DNA from: Lewinellaceae bacterium
GTDB lineage: Bacteria > Bacteroidota > Bacteroidia > Chitinophagales > Saprospiraceae
Direction: 5' to 3'
DNA length: 64,000 nt
Assembly (NCBI GenBank): GCA_020636005.1
Contig: JACJYR010000002.1
Span: 806,001 to 870,000 of the forward strand
Below, one piece after another: positions 17,148 to 25,095 of this stretch. Numbering within the stretch: the stretch's first letter is position 1; each line of letters opens with the position of its first letter. The position numbers and the translations under genes are program-made. Under the pieces are notes generated by a model that saw only the letters and a program-made list of their open reading frames with translations, was not told where the DNA came from and made no database searches.

Positions 17148-17250
17148 GATCGAAGGAAAAATAATCCCGGCGTGAAATTGAGATTGTTTTTAAAAAAACC
17201 TTCCAGTACCGGGGTTTCAAAATCAAAACAGGGAGATTATTTTTTCATCC
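17148..17250 (+). repeat. Dispersed ~103-bp repeat, intact copy
   Basis: It matches, in opposite orientation, the repeat split by the IS at 421-2112. The two align end to end from GGATCGAAGGAA through a poly(A)-CCTTCC block to ATTATTTTTTC, with scattered mismatches. The central hairpin is degenerate here. It lies upstream of the EAD-like gene. Confidence 0.7.
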
Positions 17251-17346
17251 TTGCTTATCGGGCAAAAATCAGAAGAAAGTGCCGGAATGCAGGAAAGTTT
17301 TTGCCCTTCTCTTAAATAAGGGCCGTTTTTTGAACTCTGGAAGGGT

Positions 17347-17354
17347 TATATTTG
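17347..17354 (+). promoter_or_regulatory. Bacteroidota -7 box, TATATTTG
   Basis: TATATTTG matches the TAnnTTTG consensus of the main sigma factor and lies 31 bases before the ATG at 17386. The nearest TTTG (17329-17332) is only 14 bases upstream, short of the usual 19-21. Confidence 0.45.
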
Positions 17355-17385
17355 TCTCTTTGAAGCACCATTTAAAAACAGAATT

Positions 17386-17823
17386 ATGGCATCCGTGAAC
17401 CATAAAGCGCTCGAATTCGGGCGCCTGAGAAAACTCGTGGACGATGGCAGGGCTTATTCGGCCTTAAAAGACCTGCATAAACTGGCTGCTGAAAACAACC
17501 TCGGGCCAGAGCAGGAAAAGATTGAAAAGATAAAGGACAACATTCAATATCTCGACAATCACCTGAAGGCTGAAAGCATCGATCCTATGTTCGCCCGGAC
17601 CAAGCGCAATGGGCTGATGTTCGAAATCCTGGAATTGATTGACGGGCTGGAGGAACGCAACAACCTCAAAGTGACCTTCAAGGAGAAAAAAGACGTCAAC
17701 CTCATCCTGGATACATCCCTTGGGCTGAACGAAGAGAAGAAAAAAGCCCTCGTCAAATCGCTCGGTAAAATCCTCGGGGTCAGCGGCGACAACATCGGCA
17801 TCGAAGAAGCCCTGCCCCAGTAG
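17386..17823 (+). CDS. Stand-alone EAD11-like effector-associated domain protein
   Basis: The 145-residue helical protein has no signal or membrane part. Residues ~14-85 follow the pattern I associate with effector-associated domain 11 (EAD11): LRKLVDDGRAYSALKDL, a middle helix, then a SIDPMFARTKRN turn and FEILELIDGLEE. In conflict systems such domains recruit effectors (CHAT peptidases, nucleases, NTPases) that carry a matching copy. The tail (about 90-145, VTFKEKKDVNLILDTSLGLN and onward) is not recognised. No effector fused to an EAD is present in the window, so its partner must lie elsewhere, or the CHAT proteins here use another contact. The match is from memory, not from a profile search. 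Confidence 0.55.
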   Translation: MASVNHKALEFGRLRKLVDDGRAYSALKDLHKLAAENNLGPEQEKIEKIKDNIQYLDNHLKAESIDPMFARTKRNGLMFEILELIDGLEERNNLKVTFKEKKDVNLILDTSLGLNEEKKKALVKSLGKILGVSGDNIGIEEALPQ

Positions 17824-17835
17824 GACCCAATAGAG

Positions 17836-18007
17836 GTGAGGGGTGGGAAGGGGCTGTGCTCAAAGACCTGATTTACGATTTAAGCCTGACGATTTACGAT
17901 TTGAAAATGAATCAAAATACTGACAGTTGATAATTTAGGTATCGTTACAATCGTAAATCGTCACTCGTAAATTGGTACTTATGATACTGCTTCTTCCCAC
18001 CCCTCAC
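17836..18007. repeat. Large palindromic element between the two EAD-like genes (copy 2 of the 200-321 repeat)
   Basis: GTGAGGGGTGGGAAG at 17836-17850 and its exact complement at 17993-18007 form 15-bp arms. The inside pairs imperfectly through GATTTACGATT-type repeats and shares several blocks with the repeat at 200-321. It begins 13 bases after the stop of the first EAD-like gene and ends 26 bases before the start of the second. Confidence 0.75.
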
Positions 18008-18032
18008 GTCTAAAAAGAAGAAACACTGCTCT

Positions 18033-18311
18033 ATGCCGCACAAGCTTACCCAACTCAAAGTTTCCATCAAAGAACTGCTGGTTTCCGATCTGGAAAAAGC
18101 GTTGTATTCCCTCAAGGAAAACCTGCGGCCCGATTGTGCTGCTTTTGATGAAATCATCATATCACTGGAGCGCACCAACCGCATCAACAAAGCCCTGCAA
18201 AAAGGGCTGATCCCTTTCCACGATGCAGACATCCTGCTCAATCAAATCGTGAACTCTGTCGTGTTTACCATCAACAACCTCAAAGAATCGGATTTGTTAA
18301 TGGACGGTTGA
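18033..18311 (+). CDS. Stand-alone EAD11-like domain protein
   Basis: The 92-residue, all-helical protein is essentially one domain: a first helix LKVSIKELLVSDLEKALYSL, IIISLERTNRINKALQKGLI with the basic/Asn-rich turn and glycine, then a closing helix with NQIVNSVVFTINNL. This order matches the EAD11 pattern better than the neighbouring gene does. It is on the same strand as the 145-aa gene and probably cotranscribed across the palindrome. A role as a diffusible adaptor that nucleates an effector complex is inferred from what is known of EADs. Confidence 0.6.
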   Translation: MPHKLTQLKVSIKELLVSDLEKALYSLKENLRPDCAAFDEIIISLERTNRINKALQKGLIPFHDADILLNQIVNSVVFTINNLKESDLLMDG

Positions 18312-18445
18312 CCACCTTACACTGGTAAACGTTGGAAGGCTGACGATAGACGGTCGGCAATGCTTTGATAGTCAGTGTATTGATTCAGGCCACAATGACA
18401 AAACCATCCAGGTCTCAGTAAAACAAGCGTGGCCGCCCTGAATTC

Positions 18446-18476
18446 ATCAAAGCGGCCACGCTGAGCTTTTTTATCC
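18446..18476. terminator. Strong hairpin, probable bidirectional terminator
   Basis: AGCGTGGCCGC and its exact complement GCGGCCACGCT form an 11-bp GC-rich stem near 18446-18470. A TTTTTT run follows on the plus side. It sits between the EAD-like gene (+) and the outer-membrane barrel gene (-), which converge here. Confidence 0.7.
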
Positions 18477-18490
18477 TCACAGCTTCCTGC

Positions 18491-20953
18491 TTATTCCCCT
18501 TTTACCCGGTTTTTCTCATCTTCTAATCCAGTGCTGCGGCGGCGGGCGCTTTTCACCTGCTGGTTGCCGAAGTTGTAGGTCAGGTTGATGCGGAGGCGGC
18601 GGCTATCCCAACCCCCGGATGCACGCATAAACAAGGGGCCAAAATTGCTTTTGCTGTCCCATTCATTGGTTTTGAACACGTCGGAGAGGGAGATTTTGAC
18701 AGTGGCCTTGTCCTGCAGGAATTTCTTCTGGAGACCTGCATCCACGCTCCACATACCCTCTGTTTCAAACGTGCCGCCCCATACGGACGGGGAAGCATAC
18801 CAGCCCGAAAGTTCAGCCACCAAGCCGAGCGGCAGGTTGAAGGTATTCTGGGCATACAGGTTAAATGCATAAACCGTCAGGTCAACCTCATAGATACTGC
18901 TGTCGGGCCTCATAAACGACCCTTCGTTGTGGGTACGGTAGCCGGAGACGTTGGCGTACGCATTCCACCACTTCGTGATGGTAATCGGTGCGCTGAAAGT
19001 CAGGCTGACGTTGCTCTGCCGGCCCAGGTTCTCCCAGGTGATGAAACTAGCGTTTCTGTCCCTCTCATCAATAAAAGTCAGCCTGGTCATCAAATCGGTG
19101 GTACGGCTGTAGCTCAACGAAGTGTTGTACATATACTTGTAGGTATGGTTCAACTGTACACTGTGCGTGTATTGTGGGTTGAGGAAAGGGTTCCCCCTTT
19201 CAAAAGTCAGTTTGTCCAGCCGGCCCTCGAAGGGGTTCAGATCCTGGTAAGAGGGGCGGTCAATGCGGCGGCTGTAGGTCAGTTGCAGGGTGTTAATTTG
19301 GTTGGCCTGCCAGGTGACGCCACCCGAGGGGAAGAAGTCGAGGTAGTCCCTTTTTACGTTTTGATTATTGGTCTCTTTCATGGCCTCCAGATCACCTTCC
19401 GAGTTGGTCTGCTCTACCCGCAGGCCTGCCTGAAAACTGAACTTGCCCAACTGGCGGGAAAAGTTGCCATACAGGGCATTCACATTTTCATCGTACACAA
19501 AGTGGTTGGTGCGCTCGACGTCCACCACGTCCTGGTTGTTGACGACATTGTAAAACCGGAAATCATTGTCGGTGGTCACATAGGAAAACTTGGCGCCTGT
19601 ACTCAGTTGGCCGCCCAGCAAAGGCCGCTCGTGGTCCACTTTGAAGGTGAAGATGTCAATATCCGTAGGGCCGAGGGTCTTAAAAATTTCCTCGCTCAAC
19701 AGTTCGCTCCCTTCGCTGCCATTTCCGGAAAAAATGCGGTTGGGGTTGTAGTTTTCATTGTCGTTTTTAAACAGGCCATAATCGGCGTCCATGTTCCAGA
19801 TGACTCCCTTGGCATTGTCGAAGCGGTAGTTCAGGTTGAAATTGTAATTCTGGCGGGTACCGTTATGTTTGCTATTGGCTACCAATGCACTGTCCACCAG
19901 GGACGAGCCCATTTGGCTGATGTCCATGTGGCTGTTTTCGTTGCCGGCGTAGTCGCTGTAGTAGCCATTGAACAACACGCCCAGGGTGTTTTTGTCATTT
20001 AAGAAGAAGTCGTTGCCCAGTTTGAAATTGTGCGACTGATCTTCGTGGGTGCCGAGGTTGACCTGATCGTACACCAGCCCGTTCTGCTCCCGGTAGAGGT
20101 TGAACACGTTGCTTCCCTTGCCGTCGTTGGCGCTGTAGCTGCCGAAGGTGTTCATCTTTTTGTTGCGGTAGTTGCCGCTGAGGGAGCCGTTGTAATTATT
20201 GTAGTCCCCACGCACGTAGCCGAGATTAACGCTGCCGTTCCCACCGAGGCGCTGGTCCTTTTTCATGCGGATGTTGATGATGCCGGCATTGCCCTCGGCG
20301 TCCCATTTGGCACTGGGGTTGGTGATGACCTCGATAGTGGCGATGTCGCTCGACTGGATGGTGCGCAGGTAGGCGGCCAGGTCGGAGGTGCTGAGCTGGC
20401 TCGGTTTGCCGTCAATATAAACTCGTACGCCGTTCTTGCCGCTGAGGATGATGTTGTCGTTGTTGTCCACCACTACGCCGGGGGCTTTGCGGAGCAGTTC
20501 CATGGCATCGCTGCCGGTGGCGTTGATGCTGCCCTCCACGTTGAACACGGTCTTGTCGGGATGGACTTCCACGATGGGCTTGCGGGCGGTAACGGTCACT
20601 TCGGTCAGGTCAACGCCTTTGTTGGAAAGCCGGATGTCCGGCAGGCTGACTTCCTGGCCGGTGATGACCGTAAAAGGCTTGGTATTGTATTCGGGAAGGC
20701 CAACAAAGCTCACGTTAACCCAGTATTCGCCGGCGGCAATGTTCAACAGTTCGAAGGATCCGTCGTCTTCGGTATATTCCGCCTTCACCAGGGAACTATC
20801 TTTCATCGAATGCAACAAAATGTTGGCAAATGGAAGAGGCTCTCCCTCCGTGCCGAGCACCTTGCCGGTGATCTTGCCGGTTTCTTTGGAAGCAAAAGCC
20901 ATTGAGCATAAAAATGACAGGAATAGTGCGGACAGCACTGTACGCTTTTTCAT
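18491..20953 (-). CDS. Outer-membrane beta-barrel family protein (TonB-receptor-like)
   Basis: This 820-residue protein is likely an outer-membrane receptor. After a signal peptide (residues 1-21, SMAFAS) comes a carboxypeptidase-regulatory-like domain (GKITGKVLGTEGEPLPFANI at ~26, to about 115). Next is a TonB plug with DAMELLRKAPGVVVDNNDNI and GVRVYIDGKPSQL. From about residue 250 a large barrel of the OMP_b-brl_3 type follows, with typical LTYSRRIDRPSYQDLNPFEG and ending near LTYNFGNQQ. Peptide or glycan import is usual for the group, but no SusD partner is adjacent, so the ligand is unknown. The gene has a good promoter box at 20995-21002. Confidence 0.92.
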   Translation of the reverse strand: MKKRTVLSALFLSFLCSMAFASKETGKITGKVLGTEGEPLPFANILLHSMKDSSLVKAEYTEDDGSFELLNIAAGEYWVNVSFVGLPEYNTKPFTVITGQEVSLPDIRLSNKGVDLTEVTVTARKPIVEVHPDKTVFNVEGSINATGSDAMELLRKAPGVVVDNNDNIILSGKNGVRVYIDGKPSQLSTSDLAAYLRTIQSSDIATIEVITNPSAKWDAEGNAGIINIRMKKDQRLGGNGSVNLGYVRGDYNNYNGSLSGNYRNKKMNTFGSYSANDGKGSNVFNLYREQNGLVYDQVNLGTHEDQSHNFKLGNDFFLNDKNTLGVLFNGYYSDYAGNENSHMDISQMGSSLVDSALVANSKHNGTRQNYNFNLNYRFDNAKGVIWNMDADYGLFKNDNENYNPNRIFSGNGSEGSELLSEEIFKTLGPTDIDIFTFKVDHERPLLGGQLSTGAKFSYVTTDNDFRFYNVVNNQDVVDVERTNHFVYDENVNALYGNFSRQLGKFSFQAGLRVEQTNSEGDLEAMKETNNQNVKRDYLDFFPSGGVTWQANQINTLQLTYSRRIDRPSYQDLNPFEGRLDKLTFERGNPFLNPQYTHSVQLNHTYKYMYNTSLSYSRTTDLMTRLTFIDERDRNASFITWENLGRQSNVSLTFSAPITITKWWNAYANVSGYRTHNEGSFMRPDSSIYEVDLTVYAFNLYAQNTFNLPLGLVAELSGWYASPSVWGGTFETEGMWSVDAGLQKKFLQDKATVKISLSDVFKTNEWDSKSNFGPLFMRASGGWDSRRLRINLTYNFGNQQVKSARRRSTGLEDEKNRVKGE

Positions 20954-20994
20954 AAGTCGGGTGATTTTAGTTTAAAATTTGGTGATTTCGGCGA

Positions 20995-21002
20995 CAAAAG
21001 TA
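20995..21002 (-). promoter_or_regulatory. Promoter -7 box, TACTTTTG
   Basis: On the minus strand TACTTTTG fits TAnnTTTG, 42 bases upstream of the barrel-gene ATG. A CTTG (21023-21026) lies 20 bases further up at the -33 position. Confidence 0.55.
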
Positions 21003-21206
21003 GGCCCCCGCATGAGGGGGCACAAGTCTTTTTCGATGAACGCACGTATTTGTCGGTGAAACAAAGTGTTTCAGGATACGACGAGCGGAAAGGAGGCCCC
21101 GTTACATTTTACCACGATAAATTTTTGTGTCGGCGGCCAGGAAAAGGAGCAAAACAGGAAGCCGCATTTCCTTGTGGAGTACTATTTCCCGGTGGGTAGT
21201 CCGGGG

Positions 21207-21253
21207 AAAATAAAATGGCTCCCAGAAGCAGTTTGGGAGCCATTTTATTTTTC
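21207..21253. terminator. Bidirectional intrinsic terminator
   Basis: AAAATAAAATGGCTCCC and its exact complement surround a short loop, giving a GC core with A- and T-rich flanks on both sides. It lies just past the stop of the CotH-like gene (minus). The other flank (20954-21206) holds only the barrel-gene promoter. Confidence 0.85.
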
Positions 21254-21270
21254 TTCGATCCTAATGCGAG

Positions 21271-22323
21271 TTATTCCTTTTTAGCAGGCAGGAGAACTTC
21301 ATTTGCTATACGGCTATCATCTTTAATGATGTCAAAAAATTCGGCCAGGTACTGCCGCATATCGGCCTTCGACTCCATGCCCAATTGCGGGCAATCGTCA
21401 ATGGCTTCCAACAGGGAATCTTGCTTTGAGAGAAACAATTCGACTGCGGGTTTGATGGCTTCCAGGGAATCAGCCAATCCAAGAAATACCCTGTCCCTGA
21501 TAGTTTTTTGGCCTAAACGGGCATCCACCCTGGCATAAGGTGCCGACACAAGGGCGCTGTAATCAAAGTCGTAGGGGACAGTAAAATAAGTACCCATCGG
21601 CATCAATACAGATTGAATGTTGCGGTTCAGCAAAATGCTCCAGTCGGCATTACCGGCCATAAACTGGAACAGCGAGACCACTTTTTCCTGGAATGGATCG
21701 AGCGAATCTACAGGGATGCCCATCTTGTCAATTTTTTCCCCGCCCATCCGGTGGGCCAAATCTTCCTCGTCTTCGATGACGATGCCCCAGCCTTTCAATT
21801 TTTTGCCCTTTTTTTCTGTGTTAATGTAGGTGACCTTCACGAGTTGCACCCGGAAGGAGTAAGGTGTCAGGATGTTGTAGAGCTTGTAAACGACGTACTC
21901 CCGCAGGATGAGTTCCTTGCTCTTTTCCTTTTCGTCGAGGCAGTGGGTGACGAGTTTCAGTTCGTTGAACTCGTTGAGGCCGTGGGCAGCCAGGTCGCTT
22001 TTTTTGAATTTGAGCTTCAGGGGCGGGAAGCTGCACTTCATCCGCCGGAACTTGCCCCGGCAGCGGATGTTCACCGGCAGGGTCATCGTTTGTTTCCTGG
22101 TCTGGTCAAAGGTGAAAAGCCCCTTGGTATAAGTGTCCTCCCGCTTGCGGCTCATCAGGGAATCCAGGTTAGTTTCCAGCTCGATGTCCATGATTTCTTC
22201 CCGGCCCAGCAAATCGAAAATACCAAGGGCGGCGGTCGTATCTTGCGGCTGGCCCTTCAAGTCCGGACCTGTTGACAAAAAGAAAAATAAAGGCGGTAAA
22301 GTGAGAGTGATAAGGCTACGCAT
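21271..22323 (-). CDS. Exported CotH-like (kinase-fold) protein
   Basis: The 350-residue protein has a signal peptide (MRSLITLTLPPLFFFLS). The remainder matches the CotH-like kinase fold: LKLKFKKSDL near residue 105, FNELKLVTHCLDEK near 125, LILREYVVYKLYNILTPYSF (conserved RE helix), then FMAGNADWSILLNRN near 240 and VPYDFDYSALVSAPYA near 270, the metal-loop region. CotH phosphorylates spore-coat proteins in Bacillus. The role of exported relatives in Bacteroidota is not established. It stands alone between two terminators. Identification is by motif order only. Confidence 0.65.
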   Translation of the reverse strand: MRSLITLTLPPLFFFLSTGPDLKGQPQDTTAALGIFDLLGREEIMDIELETNLDSLMSRKREDTYTKGLFTFDQTRKQTMTLPVNIRCRGKFRRMKCSFPPLKLKFKKSDLAAHGLNEFNELKLVTHCLDEKEKSKELILREYVVYKLYNILTPYSFRVQLVKVTYINTEKKGKKLKGWGIVIEDEEDLAHRMGGEKIDKMGIPVDSLDPFQEKVVSLFQFMAGNADWSILLNRNIQSVLMPMGTYFTVPYDFDYSALVSAPYARVDARLGQKTIRDRVFLGLADSLEAIKPAVELFLSKQDSLLEAIDDCPQLGMESKADMRQYLAEFFDIIKDDSRIANEVLLPAKKE

Positions 22324-22498
22324 GGTGAATAAGTTTTCATTTTATTGACCAAGGTAGGGAAATGGAATCGAATCGGACAAGAAACTAAAAGAGCCTGTAT
22401 TAAAAGTTCTATAACCGCTTTCGGCGGCGAATAAAATTATTGGTTCTTTGAAAAATCTTGTTGTCATCCGTCAAAACGGCTCCTTTGAGCAGGGAAAA

Positions 22499-22540
22499 CA
22501 AAAAAACCTGCCCAGACCCTTAGGCCCGGAGCAGGTTTGT
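22499..22540 (-). terminator. Intrinsic terminator
   Basis: Reading leftward, AAACCTGC and GCAGGTTT (22531-22538 and 22504-22511) with further pairing of CCGGG/CCTGG-type bases form a hairpin followed by eight T residues. It ends the small membrane-protein gene at 22636-22845. Confidence 0.75.
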
Positions 22541-22635
22541 GTTTAAAAATTTGTTACCAATGAGTCCGGCTTTCCCGCAAGAAAGAAGGCCGATTTGAAA
22601 ATGCAAGAAAATTATATTGTGAGTTAATACTTTCG

Positions 22636-22845
22636 TCAGTGGGCAACCTGAACAATCTGCTGCACCCAATCAGGTTGGCCTTTGAACAGGAACAATGCAC
22701 ATGCTGCCAGAATCAAAACCAAGACGGTTTTCAAAATGCGCAGTTGGTGATTTTTAGCGGAGGATTTTTCGGTGTCTAACCAGGATAAAAATTCAGGGGA
22801 AAGATCTTGATGGAGGGATTGGGTCTGAGTGCTGGCTTGATTCAT
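22636..22845 (-). CDS. Small single-pass membrane protein
   Basis: The 69-residue product has a polar N-terminus (MNQASTQTQSLHQ), a basic turn and one membrane helix at about 40-56 (TVLVLILAACALFLF), then a short WVQQIVQV tail. No family is recognised. A clear terminator follows 95 bases downstream, which supports a real transcript. It is divergent from the helical-protein gene at 23153, with 307 bases between. Confidence 0.5.
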   Translation of the reverse strand: MNQASTQTQSLHQDLSPEFLSWLDTEKSSAKNHQLRILKTVLVLILAACALFLFKGQPDWVQQIVQVAH

Positions 22846-23152
22846 AGTTGCAAAAAAGTGTTTAGTTCATCTGAAATGCAATGAAAACCATGCCACTTTT
22901 ACAAAACACACCTTTTCAGAGGTCATTTTTGAAAAAAATGCCAGGCACAGGTGATTTTATCAACGATGAGCCATTGCACAACGATTTGGTTTTTGTTGAA
23001 ACAAATCATTGGTTTTTCTGAATTATTATTTTGACAAGTTCCTAATTCTTCCGGTAGCCGTTTGAAATCGAAATTGAGCCTTTGAAAATTGGGCAGCATT
23101 TTCCGTAATTTCGGTCTTACAACTGTACCTTTAGCCAACAACCAAAAAAGCT
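22846..23152. other. Divergent intergenic region
   Basis: This 307-base AT-rich spacer between divergent genes should hold two promoters. TACCTTTA at 23126-23133 resembles a -7 box 19 bases before the ATG at 23153. Nothing else was recognised. Confidence 0.35.
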
Positions 23153-24694
23153 ATGCCTAAAACTCCTTCCACAAAACTGTTCCACCTGGTAAAATCGCTC
23201 ACTGGGGCAGAGAAGCGATATTTCAAGATCTTTATCAACAGCAAGGACGCCGCTACCAATAAATATGTCCAATTGTTCGACGCCATCGAGGCGCAAGCCG
23301 AGTTTGACGATGAAGCGCTGCGGCAGGCCATCTACGGTGATGAGCCAGTGGAGACGAGGAAATATTCCGAACTTAAATCCTACCTGTACGACCTCATCCT
23401 GAAAAGCCTCATGGCCTATGATGAAAAGTCCTCGGTGGACTACCGCTTGAAGAACATGCTATTGGGGGTCCGGACGCTGTTTAAACGGTCGCATTTTGAG
23501 GATTGCAAGGAGTTGTTGTATAAGGCGAAGAAGGTGGCCCTGGATTATGAGGACTTTAAGACGCTGATAGAAATACTGGATTGGGAGAAAAAGATTGCGC
23601 ACTCTCAAACAGCCATTACCTATTTAGACAAAGAATTGGAAAATATTACCCAGGAAGAAGCTTATTTCCTGACCGCCATCAAAACAATTACCGACTACCA
23701 AAATATATTTTTCAGTATTTATGTCAGTCTGCGAAAAGGGGTCTCCAGGGATGAAAAACAAATCAGTGAACTCAAAGCACTCATGGACAACCCCTTGATG
23801 GCCCATAAAGAACATGCCAAATCATTTAAAGCCCAGGTACTATATTACAGGATATATTCCCTTTATTATTTCTCCATTTCAGACCTGCATAGTTTTTATG
23901 AGTCCAGCAAGATATTGTTAAGTTTGATAGGGTCGAACCCCATGCTTTTAAAAGAGGATGTTTCAGAATATATTTCTGCATTGAACAACCATATTATCAG
24001 TTGCGGCAGTTTGGAATACCTGGATGAAGTAAGGGAAACCCTGGATATACTGATCGAAGTAAAACCTATTACCAAGGATGATGAAGTGAAAATTCACCGG
24101 CAATATTACAGCAATAAATTCCGGCTGTGCATCACCACAGGTGAATTTGAGGAGGGAAGGAAAGAACTCAACCGGCATTTAAAATCCATTGAATATTTTG
24201 GCAGGGAGCAGTTTCAGCGGAGCGATTATTATTTCCAGTATTTCTGCATTTACTTCGGCTGCGGGGATTATCCGAAAGCACTGGACAGCCTAAACGAGTG
24301 GCTCGCTATGGCCGGCAATTCAGACCGGCTGGATTTGCAGAGCTTTGCGAGGATATTGAACCTGATTATTCATTATGAACTGGGCAATACGGTACTCATA
24401 GAAAGCTTGATAAGATCGGCCTACCGGTATTTCAAGAAAGGGGAAATGTTTTTTGAGATGGAAAAAGTCTTCATCCAATTCTTTAAGGAGGAAGGAAAAC
24501 TGATGTCGAAAAGTGAAAAGAAAACAGCTTTTATAGCACTAAAATCGCACTTTGAGAAACTCTCCCATTTGCCCATTTATAAAAAATACAGCCTTTTCGA
24601 CATCAATGCCTGGATAGAAAGCAAAATCACCGGCGAGCCTTTTGCCGAAGTGGTAAGGAAAAAAAAGAGTCTCCCGGCTACTAAAGTTGCTTGA
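23153..24694 (+). CDS. ~500-aa helical-repeat protein, divergent paralog 4
   Basis: The 513-residue protein is all-alpha, without signal or membrane segment. It is more distant from the three others (2892, 36919, 48809) but keeps the layout: an N-terminal KLFHLVKSLTGAEKRYFKI, YSELKSYLYDLILKSLMAYDE at about 82, FEDCKELLYKAKKVALDY at ~120 (TPR-like), and TPR-like helix pairs to the end. It is one of a recurrent set whose 3' end runs into a convergent small exported gene, here a double-glycine-leader peptide overlapping by 14 bases. That repeated arrangement, not homology, is the reason to link it to a peptide-handling or sensing role. Confidence 0.75.
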   Translation: MPKTPSTKLFHLVKSLTGAEKRYFKIFINSKDAATNKYVQLFDAIEAQAEFDDEALRQAIYGDEPVETRKYSELKSYLYDLILKSLMAYDEKSSVDYRLKNMLLGVRTLFKRSHFEDCKELLYKAKKVALDYEDFKTLIEILDWEKKIAHSQTAITYLDKELENITQEEAYFLTAIKTITDYQNIFFSIYVSLRKGVSRDEKQISELKALMDNPLMAHKEHAKSFKAQVLYYRIYSLYYFSISDLHSFYESSKILLSLIGSNPMLLKEDVSEYISALNNHIISCGSLEYLDEVRETLDILIEVKPITKDDEVKIHRQYYSNKFRLCITTGEFEEGRKELNRHLKSIEYFGREQFQRSDYYFQYFCIYFGCGDYPKALDSLNEWLAMAGNSDRLDLQSFARILNLIIHYELGNTVLIESLIRSAYRYFKKGEMFFEMEKVFIQFFKEEGKLMSKSEKKTAFIALKSHFEKLSHLPIYKKYSLFDINAWIESKITGEPFAEVVRKKKSLPATKVA

Positions 24695-24890
24695 TCCTTG
24701 CACCAAAGTTTACCGGGTTTTGATTACTACCGCTGACACCGTCACCTCTGACTACGACGTCATCCCAGTTGATGTACCCATAAGACCCCGTGTTCGTCGG
24801 CACATAGCTGCGGCCTCCCTTTACTTCCAGGCTTTCTTTTTCGGACATGGAGTTTTTCAAAAAGTCGAAGAGTATTTTTTTCTTAGCCAT
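24681..24890 (-). CDS. Double-glycine-leader peptide precursor (RiPP- or bacteriocin-like)
   Basis: The 69-residue product reads as leader and core. The leader (1-26, MAKKKILFDFLKNSMSEKES then LEVKGG) matches the GG-type leaders of Bacteroidota natural-product precursors cut by C39-peptidase ABC exporters. The core (about 43 residues, beginning RSYVPTNTGSYGYINWDD) is rich in Gly, Asn, Ser, Val and has no cysteine, so it is not a lanthipeptide. No modifying enzyme, radical-SAM protein or exporter is next to it. It overlaps the convergent helical-protein gene by 14 bases and has a leader (24891-24904) resembling those of the FN3 genes. Very short length lowers certainty. Confidence 0.6.
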   Translation of the reverse strand: MAKKKILFDFLKNSMSEKESLEVKGGRSYVPTNTGSYGYINWDDVVVRGDGVSGSNQNPVNFGARIKQL

Positions 24891-24904
24891 AATACAAGAG
24901 TTTT
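24891..24904 (-). promoter_or_regulatory. Start-proximal leader, copy on the GG-peptide gene
   Basis: On the minus strand AAAACTCTTGTATT abuts the ATG. It resembles AAAACTATTTGTGTT before the FN3 gene at 50302-50655, but with one deletion and several substitutions, so the match is weaker than among the FN3 genes. Confidence 0.35.
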
Positions 24905-25095
24905 AGTAGTGAATAGATTGAAAGTAGTTAACCAAGGTGTAATATAAGTTAGTTTGGCGCAATGTCGAAACCACAATTTTACAAAAGTCAGGTTTCAAAA
25001 ATTTGATTTGGCCGCTCCTACACGACGCAAAATTAAACCAGGCACCGAACCTATCCAAGGGCCATTTTGTCCGCCAACATACCGGACGCCAAAAA

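Noticed and set aside
18312..18490. A possible third small gene between the EAD-like gene and the barrel gene
   Set aside because: No open frame with protein-like composition; the space holds a hairpin terminator.
18929..20905. Two long plus-strand open frames opposite the outer-membrane barrel gene
   Set aside because: Val/Ala/His-rich composition is typical of antisense frames in GC-rich genes, and the minus-strand protein is well matched.
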